From assembly GCA_903835235.1 (NCBI GenBank), contig CAILMF010000081.1:1-64000 (forward strand): a stretch of DNA of 64,000 nt, read 5' to 3'. The notes under the pieces are model-generated. The model saw only the letters and a program-made list of their open reading frames with translations, did not search any database and had not been told where the DNA came from. A program made the translations under genes and the position numbers. Every line of letters starts with the position of its first letter. Within the stretch, counting starts at the first letter, position 1. The stretch comes from an uncultured Rhodospirillales bacterium. Lineage in GTDB: Bacteria; Pseudomonadota; Alphaproteobacteria; Acetobacterales; Acetobacteraceae. Below are positions 7,822 to 15,584 of the stretch, piece by piece.

Positions 7822-8565
7822 TCACTCCGGCGCGCCGCCGCGGCTGGACGCCCCGCTCTCCGCCACCACCACCCGGCGCCGCCGCGCCTTGGCCACCTCC
7901 ACCGGCAGCCCCGCGAACATGTCCTTCTGCGCCTCCAACAGCGTCAGCCCGGCGAAGCGCGGGGCCACCGCCTGGCCCAGGCTTTCCCATACCCCGGCGC
8001 CGCGCAGCAGCAGGCGGTTGCGGAAGGGCGGCACGAACAGCGCGGCGTCGCGGCGTTCCACCCGGAACATCTGCCGGCGCAGCAGCGCCTCCAGCTGGCC
8101 GGCCGAATAGGGCTGGCCGTGGCCGAAGGGGGTGTTGTCGCGGTGGGCCCACAGGCCCAGGCGGTTCGGCACCACCACCAGCAGGTGGCCGTCATCCTTC
8201 AGCACGCGCCAGGCCTCGCGCAGCAGGCGGCGGGCGTTTTCCGCCGCCTCCAGCCCGTGCACCAGCAGCACCCGGTCGAAGCTGAGGTCCGGGAAGGGCA
8301 GGTTGTCTTCCTCGGCAATGGCGGTGCGGCTGGGCGCCTTGCGCGGCCAGCGCCAGGGCCGCAGGTGGCTCGGCACCAGGCAGATGCAGCGGGCGCTGTC
8401 CTCTCGCCACAGCCGCAGGTAGGGGCTGGCATAGCCCAGGCCCAGCACCGCCTGGCCCTTGGCGCTGGGCCACATGGCGCGCAGCCGGCGGCGCAGCAGG
8501 CGCGCGGCAACCTGCCCCGATGGCGAGGAATAGAAGTCGCCCAGGCCGTGGACCTCTTGGCTCAT
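7822..8565 (-). CDS. SAM-dependent class I methyltransferase
   Basis: A 247-residue methyltransferase-like protein. The start MSQEVHGLGDFY is chosen; GGGGG precedes the ATG. Motif I is atypical (AVLGLGYASPYL), followed by acidic motif II, then DLSFDRVLLVHGLEAAEN and LLREAWRVLKDDGHLLVVVPN, the usual Methyltransf_11 central region. It is divergently transcribed from gloB with a ~90-bp shared promoter region. Divergent methyltransferase/gloB pairs recur in alphaproteobacteria. Substrate unknown. Confidence 0.8.
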   Translation of the reverse strand: MSQEVHGLGDFYSSPSGQVAARLLRRRLRAMWPSAKGQAVLGLGYASPYLRLWREDSARCICLVPSHLRPWRWPRKAPSRTAIAEEDNLPFPDLSFDRVLLVHGLEAAENARRLLREAWRVLKDDGHLLVVVPNRLGLWAHRDNTPFGHGQPYSAGQLEALLRRQMFRVERRDAALFVPPFRNRLLLRGAGVWESLGQAVAPRFAGLTLLEAQKDMFAGLPVEVAKARRRRVVVAESGASSRGGAPE

Positions 8566-8654
8566 GCCCCCAATATAGGGGCGCTGGGGCGCCGAATGGA
8601 TGGTCGCGTGGAAATTCGCTATGATGCTAACAATCGCCGGGGAGATCTGGGCAC

Positions 8655-9383
8655 ATGGCACTTTCGGTTGAGCCGGTTGCGGCGCTTTCCGACAACTACA
8701 TCTGGCTGCTGAAGGACGCCGCGACCGGGGCGGTGGCGATCTGCGACCCCGGCGAGGCGGCGCCGGCGATTGCCGCCGTGGAGGCCAATGGCGGCCGGCT
8801 GGACCTGGTGCTGCTGACCCATCACCATGGCGACCACATCGCCGGGGCCGAGGCGCTGCGGGCGAAGTACGGGGCGAAGCTGGTCGGCGCCACGGCGGAT
8901 GCGCGCCGGCTGCCGAAGCTGGATATCTCCCTGGCCGAGGGCGACAAGGTGGCGCTGGGCGGGTCCGAGGCGGTGGTGATCGACACGCCCGGCCATACCC
9001 GCGGGCATATCGCCTTCCACTTCGCCACGGCGCGGGTGCTGCTGTGCGGCGATACGCTGTTCAGCCTGGGCTGCGGCCGGCTGCTGGAGGGCAATGCCGC
9101 GGAGATGTTCGACAGCCTGAAGAAGCTGGCGGCGCTGCCGGGGGAGACGCTGGTCTGCTGCGGGCATGAGTATACCGAGAGCAATGCGCGCTTCGCCCTG
9201 ACGGTGGAGCCGGGCAATACCGCGCTGCTGGCCCGCACCGAGGAGGCCAAGGTGCAGCGCGCCGCCGGCCGGCCGACGGTGCCGACGACCATGGCCCAGG
9301 AAATGGCGGCCAATCCCTTCCTGCGCGCCGGCAGCGTGGCGCGGCTGGCGGAAATCCGCGGCGCCAAGGATAATTTCCGCTGA
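8655..9383 (+). CDS. gloB: Hydroxyacylglutathione hydrolase (glyoxalase II)
   Basis: A 242-residue metallo-beta-lactamase-fold thioesterase that hydrolyses S-D-lactoylglutathione in methylglyoxal detoxification. The metal-binding THHHGDH motif is at residues 55-61 (His56, His58, Asp60, His61). Further ligands lie in DTPGHTRGH, LLCGDTLFSLGCGR and CCGHEYTESN, all typical of GloB, and the C-terminal HAGH domain is present. GGGGAGA precedes the ATG at suitable spacing. Confidence 0.93.
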   Translation: MALSVEPVAALSDNYIWLLKDAATGAVAICDPGEAAPAIAAVEANGGRLDLVLLTHHHGDHIAGAEALRAKYGAKLVGATADARRLPKLDISLAEGDKVALGGSEAVVIDTPGHTRGHIAFHFATARVLLCGDTLFSLGCGRLLEGNAAEMFDSLKKLAALPGETLVCCGHEYTESNARFALTVEPGNTALLARTEEAKVQRAAGRPTVPTTMAQEMAANPFLRAGSVARLAEIRGAKDNFR

Positions 9384-9482
9384 AACCAGGCGGCCGGCGC
9401 GGTCGCCTGGGGCCGCCGGCGGGCGGTTGCCCCCCTGACCCCGGGGTGTAGCCTGCCGCAGCGGTAACCTGCGGGGGCGGCA

Positions 9483-11798
9483 ATGCGTCGGATTCTACTG
9501 CTGCTGGCGTTGTGGGCCGCGCCGGGCCTGGCGCAGACAGTGCGGGTCGAAGGCCTGGGCGCGCCGGTTGAGATCGTGACCGACCGCTGGGGCGTGCCGC
9601 ACATTACCGCGCAGAGCCAGGCGGATGCCTTCTTCGGCCAGGGCTATGCCGCCGCCAGCAACCGGCTGTGGCAGATGGACGTGGCCCGGCGGCGGCAGCT
9701 GGGGCGCATGGCGGTGGCCTTCGGCGCCGAGTTCCTGCCGCTGGACCAGGCGGCGCGGACCCTGCTGTTCCGGGGTGACCTTCGGGCCGAATGGGCGGTG
9801 CAGTATCCGCCGGCGGTGCCGCTGGGGCGGGCCTGGGTGGCGGGCGTGAATGCCCGCATCGCCGAGGTGCTGGCCAACCCCGCGCTGCTGCCACCCGAAT
9901 TCGTGGCGATGGACATGCTGCCGGAGCCCTGGGCCGAGGACGACCTGCTGCTGATGCGGCGCAGCGGCCCGCCCAATGTGCGCGGCGAGATGCGGCGCGC
10001 CGTGCTGGCCTGCGCCGGGGCGCTGGAACTGGACGGGTTGGCGCAGAAGCTGGAGCCGCCGCATCCGCTGGTGGTGCCGGAGGGGCTGGACCCCTGCGCG
10101 CTGAAGCCGGAGATGCTGGCGGTGCTGGACCGCTTCGGCGGGCCTGCGCCCTGGCCGCGTACCAGGCGTGGTGGCGCGCTGGGGCCGGCCGGCACGGCGC
10201 TGGCGCTGGCCGAGCCGGACGACCTGGATTCGCGCCAGGGCAGCAATGCCTGGGTGATCTCTCCGGCGCGCACCGGCACCGGGCGGGCCTTGCTGGCGAC
10301 CGACCCGCATCTGCCGGTGATGGTGCCCGGGCCGCAATTCCTGGTGCATCTGAAGGCGCCGGGGCTGGATGCCATCGGCAGCGGCTGGGTGTTCCGGCCG
10401 GGGACGCAGGGCGGCCATAACGACCGGGTGGCGAGGGGGCGCACCGACTTCCAGATGGACCAGGAAGACCTGGTGCTGCTGGAACTGGATGCGGCGGGGG
10501 CGGCGTATCGGGTGCCCGGCGGCTGGGCGCCGATCACGCGGGTGACCGAGCGGATCGCGGTGCGGGATGCCGCGCCGGCGGAGGTGACGGTGGCGCATAC
10601 CGCGCTGGGGCCGGTGATCCATGAGGACCAGGCAACTCGGCGGGCGCTGGTGCTGCGCAGCACGCAGTTGCAGTCGGGGCCTTCGACCGCGCTGGAATAT
10701 ATCGGCGTGACGATCGCCCGGAACTGGGCAGAGCATCAGGCGGCGCTGCGGTTCGTTTCCTGGGGCAGCAACTACTTCTATGCGGATGTGGAGGGGAATA
10801 TCGGCTGGCAGACCGGCGGGCGGATGCCGCGGCGGCGCGGCCATGACGGGCTGCTGCCGGTGCCGGCGGCGGGCGGCTTCGGGTGGGATGGGTTTTTGCC
10901 CCTTGAAGAAATGGTCGGCGAGTTCAACCCGCCGCGCGGCTGGATCGGCAGCGGCAACCAGATGCCGTTCCCGGAGGGCTGGCCCGACGCCAGGCGCACC
11001 AGCTGGGAGTGGATTCCGGATGATCGGTACCGCCGGCTGAGCGAGGTGCTGGCGGTGCAGGTGCCGCACGCCCAGGCCCAGGCGCTGGCCCTGCAGCAGG
11101 ATGTGGTGAGCCTGCGCGCCCGCGCCCTGCTGCCGGTGCTGGCCAGCCTGCCGGACGCACCGGCCGAGGCGGCGCTGCTGCGCGGCTGGGATGCGCGGAT
11201 GGACGCCGAGAGCGAGGCGGCGGCGCTCTTCGCCTTCTGGTGGTCCGAACTCGCGGGCGCGGTGCGGCTGGCGATGGTGCCGGAGCCGCTGCGCGCCACG
11301 CTGCCCAGCCTGCATCCGCAGGTGATGCTGGCGCTCGCAACCGGCGAGGATCCTCGGCTGGGTGAGCGCCGGCTGCCCTTGGTGGGCCAGGCGCTCAACG
11401 CCGCCGCGGCGCGCTGGCGGGCGCTGCCGTCGGACGGGCGGCGCTGGGGCGACCTGCATCGGGTGGAGTTGCGCCACGCGCTGGGGGCGATGCTGCCGGA
11501 GGCCAATGTGCTGGGCGGCCGCAGCGGCGGCGATGGCGCCACGTTGATGGCGCGTTGGTGGGTCAGTGCCGCCCGGCCGCAGACCACCGGCGGCGCGAGC
11601 TACCGCATGGTGGTGGAGCTGGGCGACTGGGAGCGGGCGCGGGCCAGCAACCTGCCAGGGCAATCCGGCGACCCCCGCAGCCCGCACTACGCCGACCTCT
11701 ATGGCATGTGGGTGGCGGGGGAGACCTTTCCGCTGGCCTATGGCGCCGAGGCCGTGCGCGCCGTGGCGGAATCCACGCTGACCCTGCTGCCCAAGTGA
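9483..11798 (+). CDS. Penicillin acylase-family N-terminal nucleophile hydrolase
   Basis: A 771-residue exported amidohydrolase precursor of the S45 family. A short signal peptide (MRRILLLLALWAAPGLAQ) precedes the alpha chain start VRVEGLGAPVEIVTDRWGVPHI. The autocatalytic cleavage site and nucleophile are Ser254 in RQGSNAWVISP, followed by ATDPHLP, as in aculeacin/AHL acylases. Both subunits appear complete. Likely substrates are N-acyl amino compounds such as acyl-homoserine lactones or beta-lactams; which one cannot be predicted. It is followed by a GST gene after 47 bp. Confidence 0.9.
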   Translation: MRRILLLLALWAAPGLAQTVRVEGLGAPVEIVTDRWGVPHITAQSQADAFFGQGYAAASNRLWQMDVARRRQLGRMAVAFGAEFLPLDQAARTLLFRGDLRAEWAVQYPPAVPLGRAWVAGVNARIAEVLANPALLPPEFVAMDMLPEPWAEDDLLLMRRSGPPNVRGEMRRAVLACAGALELDGLAQKLEPPHPLVVPEGLDPCALKPEMLAVLDRFGGPAPWPRTRRGGALGPAGTALALAEPDDLDSRQGSNAWVISPARTGTGRALLATDPHLPVMVPGPQFLVHLKAPGLDAIGSGWVFRPGTQGGHNDRVARGRTDFQMDQEDLVLLELDAAGAAYRVPGGWAPITRVTERIAVRDAAPAEVTVAHTALGPVIHEDQATRRALVLRSTQLQSGPSTALEYIGVTIARNWAEHQAALRFVSWGSNYFYADVEGNIGWQTGGRMPRRRGHDGLLPVPAAGGFGWDGFLPLEEMVGEFNPPRGWIGSGNQMPFPEGWPDARRTSWEWIPDDRYRRLSEVLAVQVPHAQAQALALQQDVVSLRARALLPVLASLPDAPAEAALLRGWDARMDAESEAAALFAFWWSELAGAVRLAMVPEPLRATLPSLHPQVMLALATGEDPRLGERRLPLVGQALNAAAARWRALPSDGRRWGDLHRVELRHALGAMLPEANVLGGRSGGDGATLMARWWVSAARPQTTGGASYRMVVELGDWERARASNLPGQSGDPRSPHYADLYGMWVAGETFPLAYGAEAVRAVAESTLTLLPK

Positions 11799-11845
11799 GC
11801 CGACCGGAGTTAGGCTGCGCTGGGATCAACCAGAGGGATTGTCCA

Positions 11846-12436
11846 ATGAAGCTGACCAAGTCGGGCGCCAGCCCCTATGTCCGCAAGGCCGTGGCCTGCG
11901 CCATCAAGCGTGGCGTGACGTTCGAGAACTGGGAGATCGGCAGCGCCTCCCCGGAACTGACGCCGTTCAACGCGCTGAACAAGGTGCCGACGCTGGTGAC
12001 GGATGACGGCATGTCGTTGTTCGACAGCCCGGTGATCTGCGAATACCTGGACAGCATCGGCGATGCGCCCAAGCTGTTCCCGCCCGCCGGCCCGGCGCGC
12101 TGGAAGGCGCTGCGCCAGCAGGCGCTGGCCGATGGCATCCTGGATGCCTCGCAGCCACGCCGGCGCGAGATTGCGCTGCCGCAGGATGAGGGGCGCGTGG
12201 CCTATATCGCGCAGCAGCGCGGCAAGGTGGACAAGGCCATCGCGGCGCTGGAGAGCGAGGCCGAGACGCTGGGTGAACTGACCACGATCGGTGAGATCAC
12301 CATCGCCTGCGCGCTGGGCTACCTGGACTTCCGCTACGCCAACGAGCCCTGGCGCGGCGCGGCGCCGAAGCTGGCCGCCTGGTATGAGCGGGTGGTGAAG
12401 CTGCCGCCGCTGGCGCAGACCATGCCGGTTGGCTGA
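11846..12436 (+). CDS. Glutathione S-transferase family protein
   Basis: A 196-residue GST. The thioredoxin-fold N-terminal half shows SGASPYVRKAV, the cis-Pro motif NKVPTLV and the glutathione-contacting DSPVICEYLD. The C-terminal half is all-helical and contains FRYANEPWRG. The ATG at 11846 follows CAGAGGG; the longer frame upstream overlaps the acylase gene and is shadow. Possible roles are detoxification or glutathione-dependent redox chemistry. Substrate unknown. Confidence 0.88.
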   Translation: MKLTKSGASPYVRKAVACAIKRGVTFENWEIGSASPELTPFNALNKVPTLVTDDGMSLFDSPVICEYLDSIGDAPKLFPPAGPARWKALRQQALADGILDASQPRRREIALPQDEGRVAYIAQQRGKVDKAIAALESEAETLGELTTIGEITIACALGYLDFRYANEPWRGAAPKLAAWYERVVKLPPLAQTMPVG

Positions 12437-12442
12437 GCCCAT

Positions 12443-12901
12443 TTGGGCGTGAACCTGCGGGATGCGACGCAGCCGGCCAGCGCGGTTATTGCCGCGCTGG
12501 AACTGCGGGCGCATCCCGAAGGCGGCTGGTACCGGGAGTTGTGGCGCGACCTGCCGGCGGGCGGCGGGCGCGGCGCGGGCACCGCGATCCACTATTTGCT
12601 GGCGGCCGGCGAGAGCAGCCACTGGCACCGGGTGGACGCGGCGGAGGCCTGGCACTGGTACGCCGGCGGTTCGCTGCTGCTGCGCATGGCGGGGCCGGGC
12701 GGCGCGCGGCGGGAGGTGCGGCTGGGGCCGGATTTCGGCGCCGGGGAGACCACCTTTGCCCTGGTGCCCACCGGCTGGTGGCAGGCCGCGGCGCCGCTGG
12801 GGGATTGGGTGCTGGTGGGCTGCACCGTCTGCCCGGCCTTCGAGTTCAGCGGGTTCGAGATGGCGCCGCCGGGGTGGGAGCCAAGCGGGGGGAATCTTTG
12901 A
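12443..12901 (+). CDS. Cupin_5 (DUF985) family protein
   Basis: A ~152-residue single-domain cupin of the DUF985 type. Diagnostic segments are HPEGGWYRELW, SSHWHRVDAAEAWHWYAGG, LVPTGWWQAA and VCPAFEFSGFEMA. No ATG is available; TTG at 12443 and GTG at 12449 are both possible starts and no strong ribosome-binding site decides between them. The stop overlaps the next gene's ATG (TGATG at 12899-12903), implying translational coupling. Function is unknown; a carbohydrate-binding or isomerase-like role is only a suggestion. Confidence 0.82.
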   Translation: MGVNLRDATQPASAVIAALELRAHPEGGWYRELWRDLPAGGGRGAGTAIHYLLAAGESSHWHRVDAAEAWHWYAGGSLLLRMAGPGGARREVRLGPDFGAGETTFALVPTGWWQAAAPLGDWVLVGCTVCPAFEFSGFEMAPPGWEPSGGNL

Positions 12902-13431
12902 TGCCGCTGCCATTCGAGCGCGCAGAGCTTTTGGAACTGGTAGCCAAATACGACTACCAAAATGATTACGCTGAATTGGAAGCCGGGCTGATCACCAGCC
13001 TGCCAGTGGCAGCAGGACTTGGCTTCCTGACCAAGGGAGAGTTGGTCGCGGTTGCCAAGTGGAAGTGGCGCGGTGGCCGGACAGCCCAACTGGTGAGCCT
13101 AAACAGCGACGACGAGATCAAGGAAGTGTCGGCTGCCTCGTTCGCCGCCAAGTCGCCCATGCTCCAGATTGGCGCCTTGCGGTGCCTTTCCGGAGTAGAT
13201 TGGCCGATGGCGAGTGTAATTCTTCACTTCACATTCCCTAATACGTCACCGATCTTGGATGTCCGAGCACTCGAGACCCTGGGCCTGAAGCCGAGGTATA
13301 ACTTGGCGCTTTGGCGAAACTACTCAGCGCAATGCGTCGCTGAAGCCCGCCGGTTCAGCGTAACTATGCGGGAGTTGGACAAGGCGCTTTGGCAACATAG
13401 CAAGGACAAGAGCCGCAGTCGGGCCGCCTAA
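12901..13431 (+). CDS. Hypothetical protein with a helix-hairpin-helix-like motif, low GC
   Basis: A 176-residue protein of unknown function. Residues 96-110 (LSGVDWPMASVILHF) resemble the LPGVGxxTAxxxL helix-hairpin-helix of HhH-GPD DNA glycosylases. They are followed at the expected distance by ILDVRAL (Asp120), where glycosylases carry the catalytic Asp; the catalytic Lys of bifunctional enzymes is absent. The C-terminal YNLALWRNY and MRELDKALWQHSKD look conserved-family-like. Base and codon use differ clearly from neighbours (many AAA, AAT, GAT, TTG codons), suggesting recent acquisition. It overlaps the cupin stop by one base and its own stop overlaps the convergent EamA stop. Confidence 0.7.
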   Translation: MPLPFERAELLELVAKYDYQNDYAELEAGLITSLPVAAGLGFLTKGELVAVAKWKWRGGRTAQLVSLNSDDEIKEVSAASFAAKSPMLQIGALRCLSGVDWPMASVILHFTFPNTSPILDVRALETLGLKPRYNLALWRNYSAQCVAEARRFSVTMRELDKALWQHSKDKSRSRAA

Positions 13432-14291
13432 CCCTTCGCCCGGCTGGCCACCAGCCCGCCACCGGCGACCAGCGCTGCCGCCGCCAAAGCGCGCCAGCCC
13501 AGCACGCCTTCCCCCATGGCGCCCAGCAGCAGGGTGGAGGCGACCGGCGTGGCATAGGCCAGCGTGCCCAGCAGCCGCGGGTCGCCCTGCTTCATGCCGA
13601 TATCCCACAGGAAGAAGGCCGCCCCCATCGGGCCGAGGCCGAGCAACAACACCGCCACGGCCTGCATGGCGGTGAAGCCGGCGGGCGTGGCTTCGAACGC
13701 CACATGCGCCGCCAGGGCCAGGGCGGCGGAGGCCAGGCAGAAGCCGGCCACCGCCGCGGTCGGCACCGCCGCCATGCGGCGCGACGTGACCGAATACAGC
13801 GCCCAGGTCAGGGCGGAGAGCAGGGCGCAGCCGAAGCCGAGCGCGGCCGAGGCCGGGAAGGCGGCGCCGGCCCCCAGCAGCAGCGCCGCGCCGGCACCGC
13901 CCATGGCCACGCCGGCCAGGCGCCAGGGGCCCAGCGGCAGGCCGAGGATGGGGGCCGCAAGCAGCACGATCAGCAGCGGCCAGAGGTAGTTCAGCAGGTT
14001 GGCTTCCACCGGCGGGGCCAGGGCCAGGCTGGCGAAGTACAGCGCGTGGAAGCCGGCCAGGCCGCCGACGCCATGCGCCCAGGCCAGCGCGGGTTGCCGC
14101 AGCAGCGCCAGCTGGCCGCGCGCCGCCACCAGCAGCAGCGCCAGGCCGCCACCGACCGCGAAGCCCAGGCCGGTCAGCAGCAAGGGCGGCAGCGGCGCGG
14201 CATTCCCTTGGGCCAGGCGGGCCAGCGGCGCCAGGAAGGCCCAGAGCAGCAGCGCCGCGGCGCCGAACCAGGTGGCGCGGCGGGCGGTCAT
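13428..14291 (-). CDS. EamA/DMT-family membrane transporter
   Basis: A 287-residue drug/metabolite transporter with about ten hydrophobic segments in two EamA repeats. Markers are LLLWAFLAPLARL at the start, GLAGFHALYFASL, EANLLNYLWPLLIVL in the first repeat and ALTWALYSVTSRR plus GPMGAAFFLWDIGMKQG in the second. The ATG at 14291 gives family-normal length; upstream sequence in frame is Arg/Pro-rich shadow. Substrate unknown; such proteins export amino acids or metabolites. Confidence 0.87.
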   Translation of the reverse strand: MTARRATWFGAAALLLWAFLAPLARLAQGNAAPLPPLLLTGLGFAVGGGLALLLVAARGQLALLRQPALAWAHGVGGLAGFHALYFASLALAPPVEANLLNYLWPLLIVLLAAPILGLPLGPWRLAGVAMGGAGAALLLGAGAAFPASAALGFGCALLSALTWALYSVTSRRMAAVPTAAVAGFCLASAALALAAHVAFEATPAGFTAMQAVAVLLLGLGPMGAAFFLWDIGMKQGDPRLLGTLAYATPVASTLLLGAMGEGVLGWRALAAAALVAGGGLVASRAKG

Positions 14292-14536
14292 GCGCCGGCC
14301 GGGGCGGTGGCGCGTTGCGCGGAGGCGGGCGCCCGGCGGGTTTCGCGCCGCGAGCGCAAGGCTGCTCGGGTGGCGCGTTCCGCCGCGGAGGGCGTCTGCC
14401 TTGCCGTGCCCGGGGCCGGCCCTGTCGCGCTGTGGCGCGGATTTGCCAGGGCAGCGCGTTGCGCGGGGATGGAACGGGCCGGCATCATCTGGCAAAGCAG
14501 GGCGGCAGGCGGGCGCAACCGCCGGGGAGAGCGAGC

Positions 14537-14881
14537 ATGGGTTTCATCATCCACGTCCTGGTAACCGCCTTCGCGCTGTGGGCCGCGACGCGCGTCGTCA
14601 GCGGCATCACGGTGCCGGAGAATGGGCTGAACCTGATCTTCGCCGCCATCGTCTTCGGCCTGGTCAATGCGCTGGTGAAGCCGGTCTTCACCCTGCTGAC
14701 CCTGCCGCTGACCTTCCTGACGCTGGGGCTGTTCCTGCTGGTGATCAACGCGCTGATGCTGATGCTGACCGCCTATGTGGTGCCGGGCATGGCGGTGAAT
14801 GGCTTTGCCAGCGCCTTCTGGGGCGCGCTGGTGATTGCCGCCGTCAGCTGGGTGGTGGGGCTGGCCTTCGGCCTGCGCTGA
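14537..14881 (+). CDS. Phage holin family 4 / YvlD-type membrane protein
   Basis: A 114-residue integral membrane protein with four hydrophobic segments (DUF360/Phage_holin_4_2). Typical motifs are GLVNALVKPVFTLLTLPLTFLTLGLF and LMLMLTAYVVPGM. GGGGAGA lies 7 bp before the ATG. Despite the name there is no phage context; family members are ordinary chromosomal proteins of unclear envelope function. A 245-bp divergent region separates it from the EamA gene, with nothing recognised there. Confidence 0.85.
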   Translation: MGFIIHVLVTAFALWAATRVVSGITVPENGLNLIFAAIVFGLVNALVKPVFTLLTLPLTFLTLGLFLLVINALMLMLTAYVVPGMAVNGFASAFWGALVIAAVSWVVGLAFGLR

Positions 14882-14882
14882 G

Positions 14883-15524
14883 TTACGGCTGGCCCGGCAG
14901 CTTCTTGTAGGGCTGCGGGCCAATCCGCCAGCGTTCCACCCGGATGGATTGCCAGACGCCTTCGCGCGTGTAGGGGTCGCGTTCGGCCAGGGCGCGGGCG
15001 GCGGCTTCGTCCGGCGCTGTCACCGCCATGATGGAGCCGACCATGCGGCCATCCGGAGCGTCCAGGATGGCGCCGCCGAGGCGGATGCGGCCTTCCGCCA
15101 GCAGGGGTTGCAGCCCGGCCAGGTGGGCGGGGCGGACGGCGGTGCGGCGGGCCTCGGCGCCCGGGTCGGTGCCGTCCATGGCGATGATGGCCCAGGTGAA
15201 GATGGGCTCCTCCCCGGGCATCGGCGGGGCGGGGTAGGGCAGCGGCGCGACGCGGAAGGGCAGGATTTCTACCTGTGCCCAGACGCCTTGCTGCTGGAAC
15301 GGCTCCACGGCCAGGTAGGCGTCCATCTCCGCGCGGTCGGCCACGTCGAAGAATTGCAGGCTGCCGGTGGTGGTCGCGTCATCCGGCATGCGCGGGCCGG
15401 AAAGGATCAGCTTGCCGGCGCGGGCCCAGCGGATGAGGTTTTCCACATGGGCCGGGCGGGTGGCGATGCGCCGCGCCGGGGCGGTTGCGTCGGTGTGGTC
15501 GTCGCCGAGCAGGGCGAAGTGCAT
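14883..15524 (-). CDS. Tandem YciI-like (YCII) domain protein
   Basis: A 213-residue cytosolic protein made of two consecutive YCII domains, about residues 1-95 and 108-203. Each has the Arg-Pro-Ala-His motif (ATRPAHVENL; AVRPAHLAGL), a G-x-L-x-x-(S/G)GP/A segment (GKLILSGPRM; GRIRLGGAIL) and the domain-closing (Q/R)QGVWAQ/REGVWQS-V/R strand. Single-domain YciI proteins are ~95 residues, so this is a duplication-fusion. Start 15524 follows GAGAGA. Function unknown; YciI folds resemble muconolactone isomerase and actinorhodin dehydratases. It diverges from the caspase-like gene. Confidence 0.85.
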   Translation of the reverse strand: MHFALLGDDHTDATAPARRIATRPAHVENLIRWARAGKLILSGPRMPDDATTTGSLQFFDVADRAEMDAYLAVEPFQQQGVWAQVEILPFRVAPLPYPAPPMPGEEPIFTWAIIAMDGTDPGAEARRTAVRPAHLAGLQPLLAEGRIRLGGAILDAPDGRMVGSIMAVTAPDEAAARALAERDPYTREGVWQSIRVERWRIGPQPYKKLPGQP

Positions 15525-15584
15525 GGGCGGTTTCTCTCGTTCCGGGAGCATCGTATGGTGCGCGCGGCGGGCGGGGAAGCTGCG

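Noticed and set aside
14537-14881. Prophage remnant suggested by the holin-like gene
   Set aside because: No other phage genes, integrase or att-like repeats nearby; this family is usually a normal chromosomal membrane protein.
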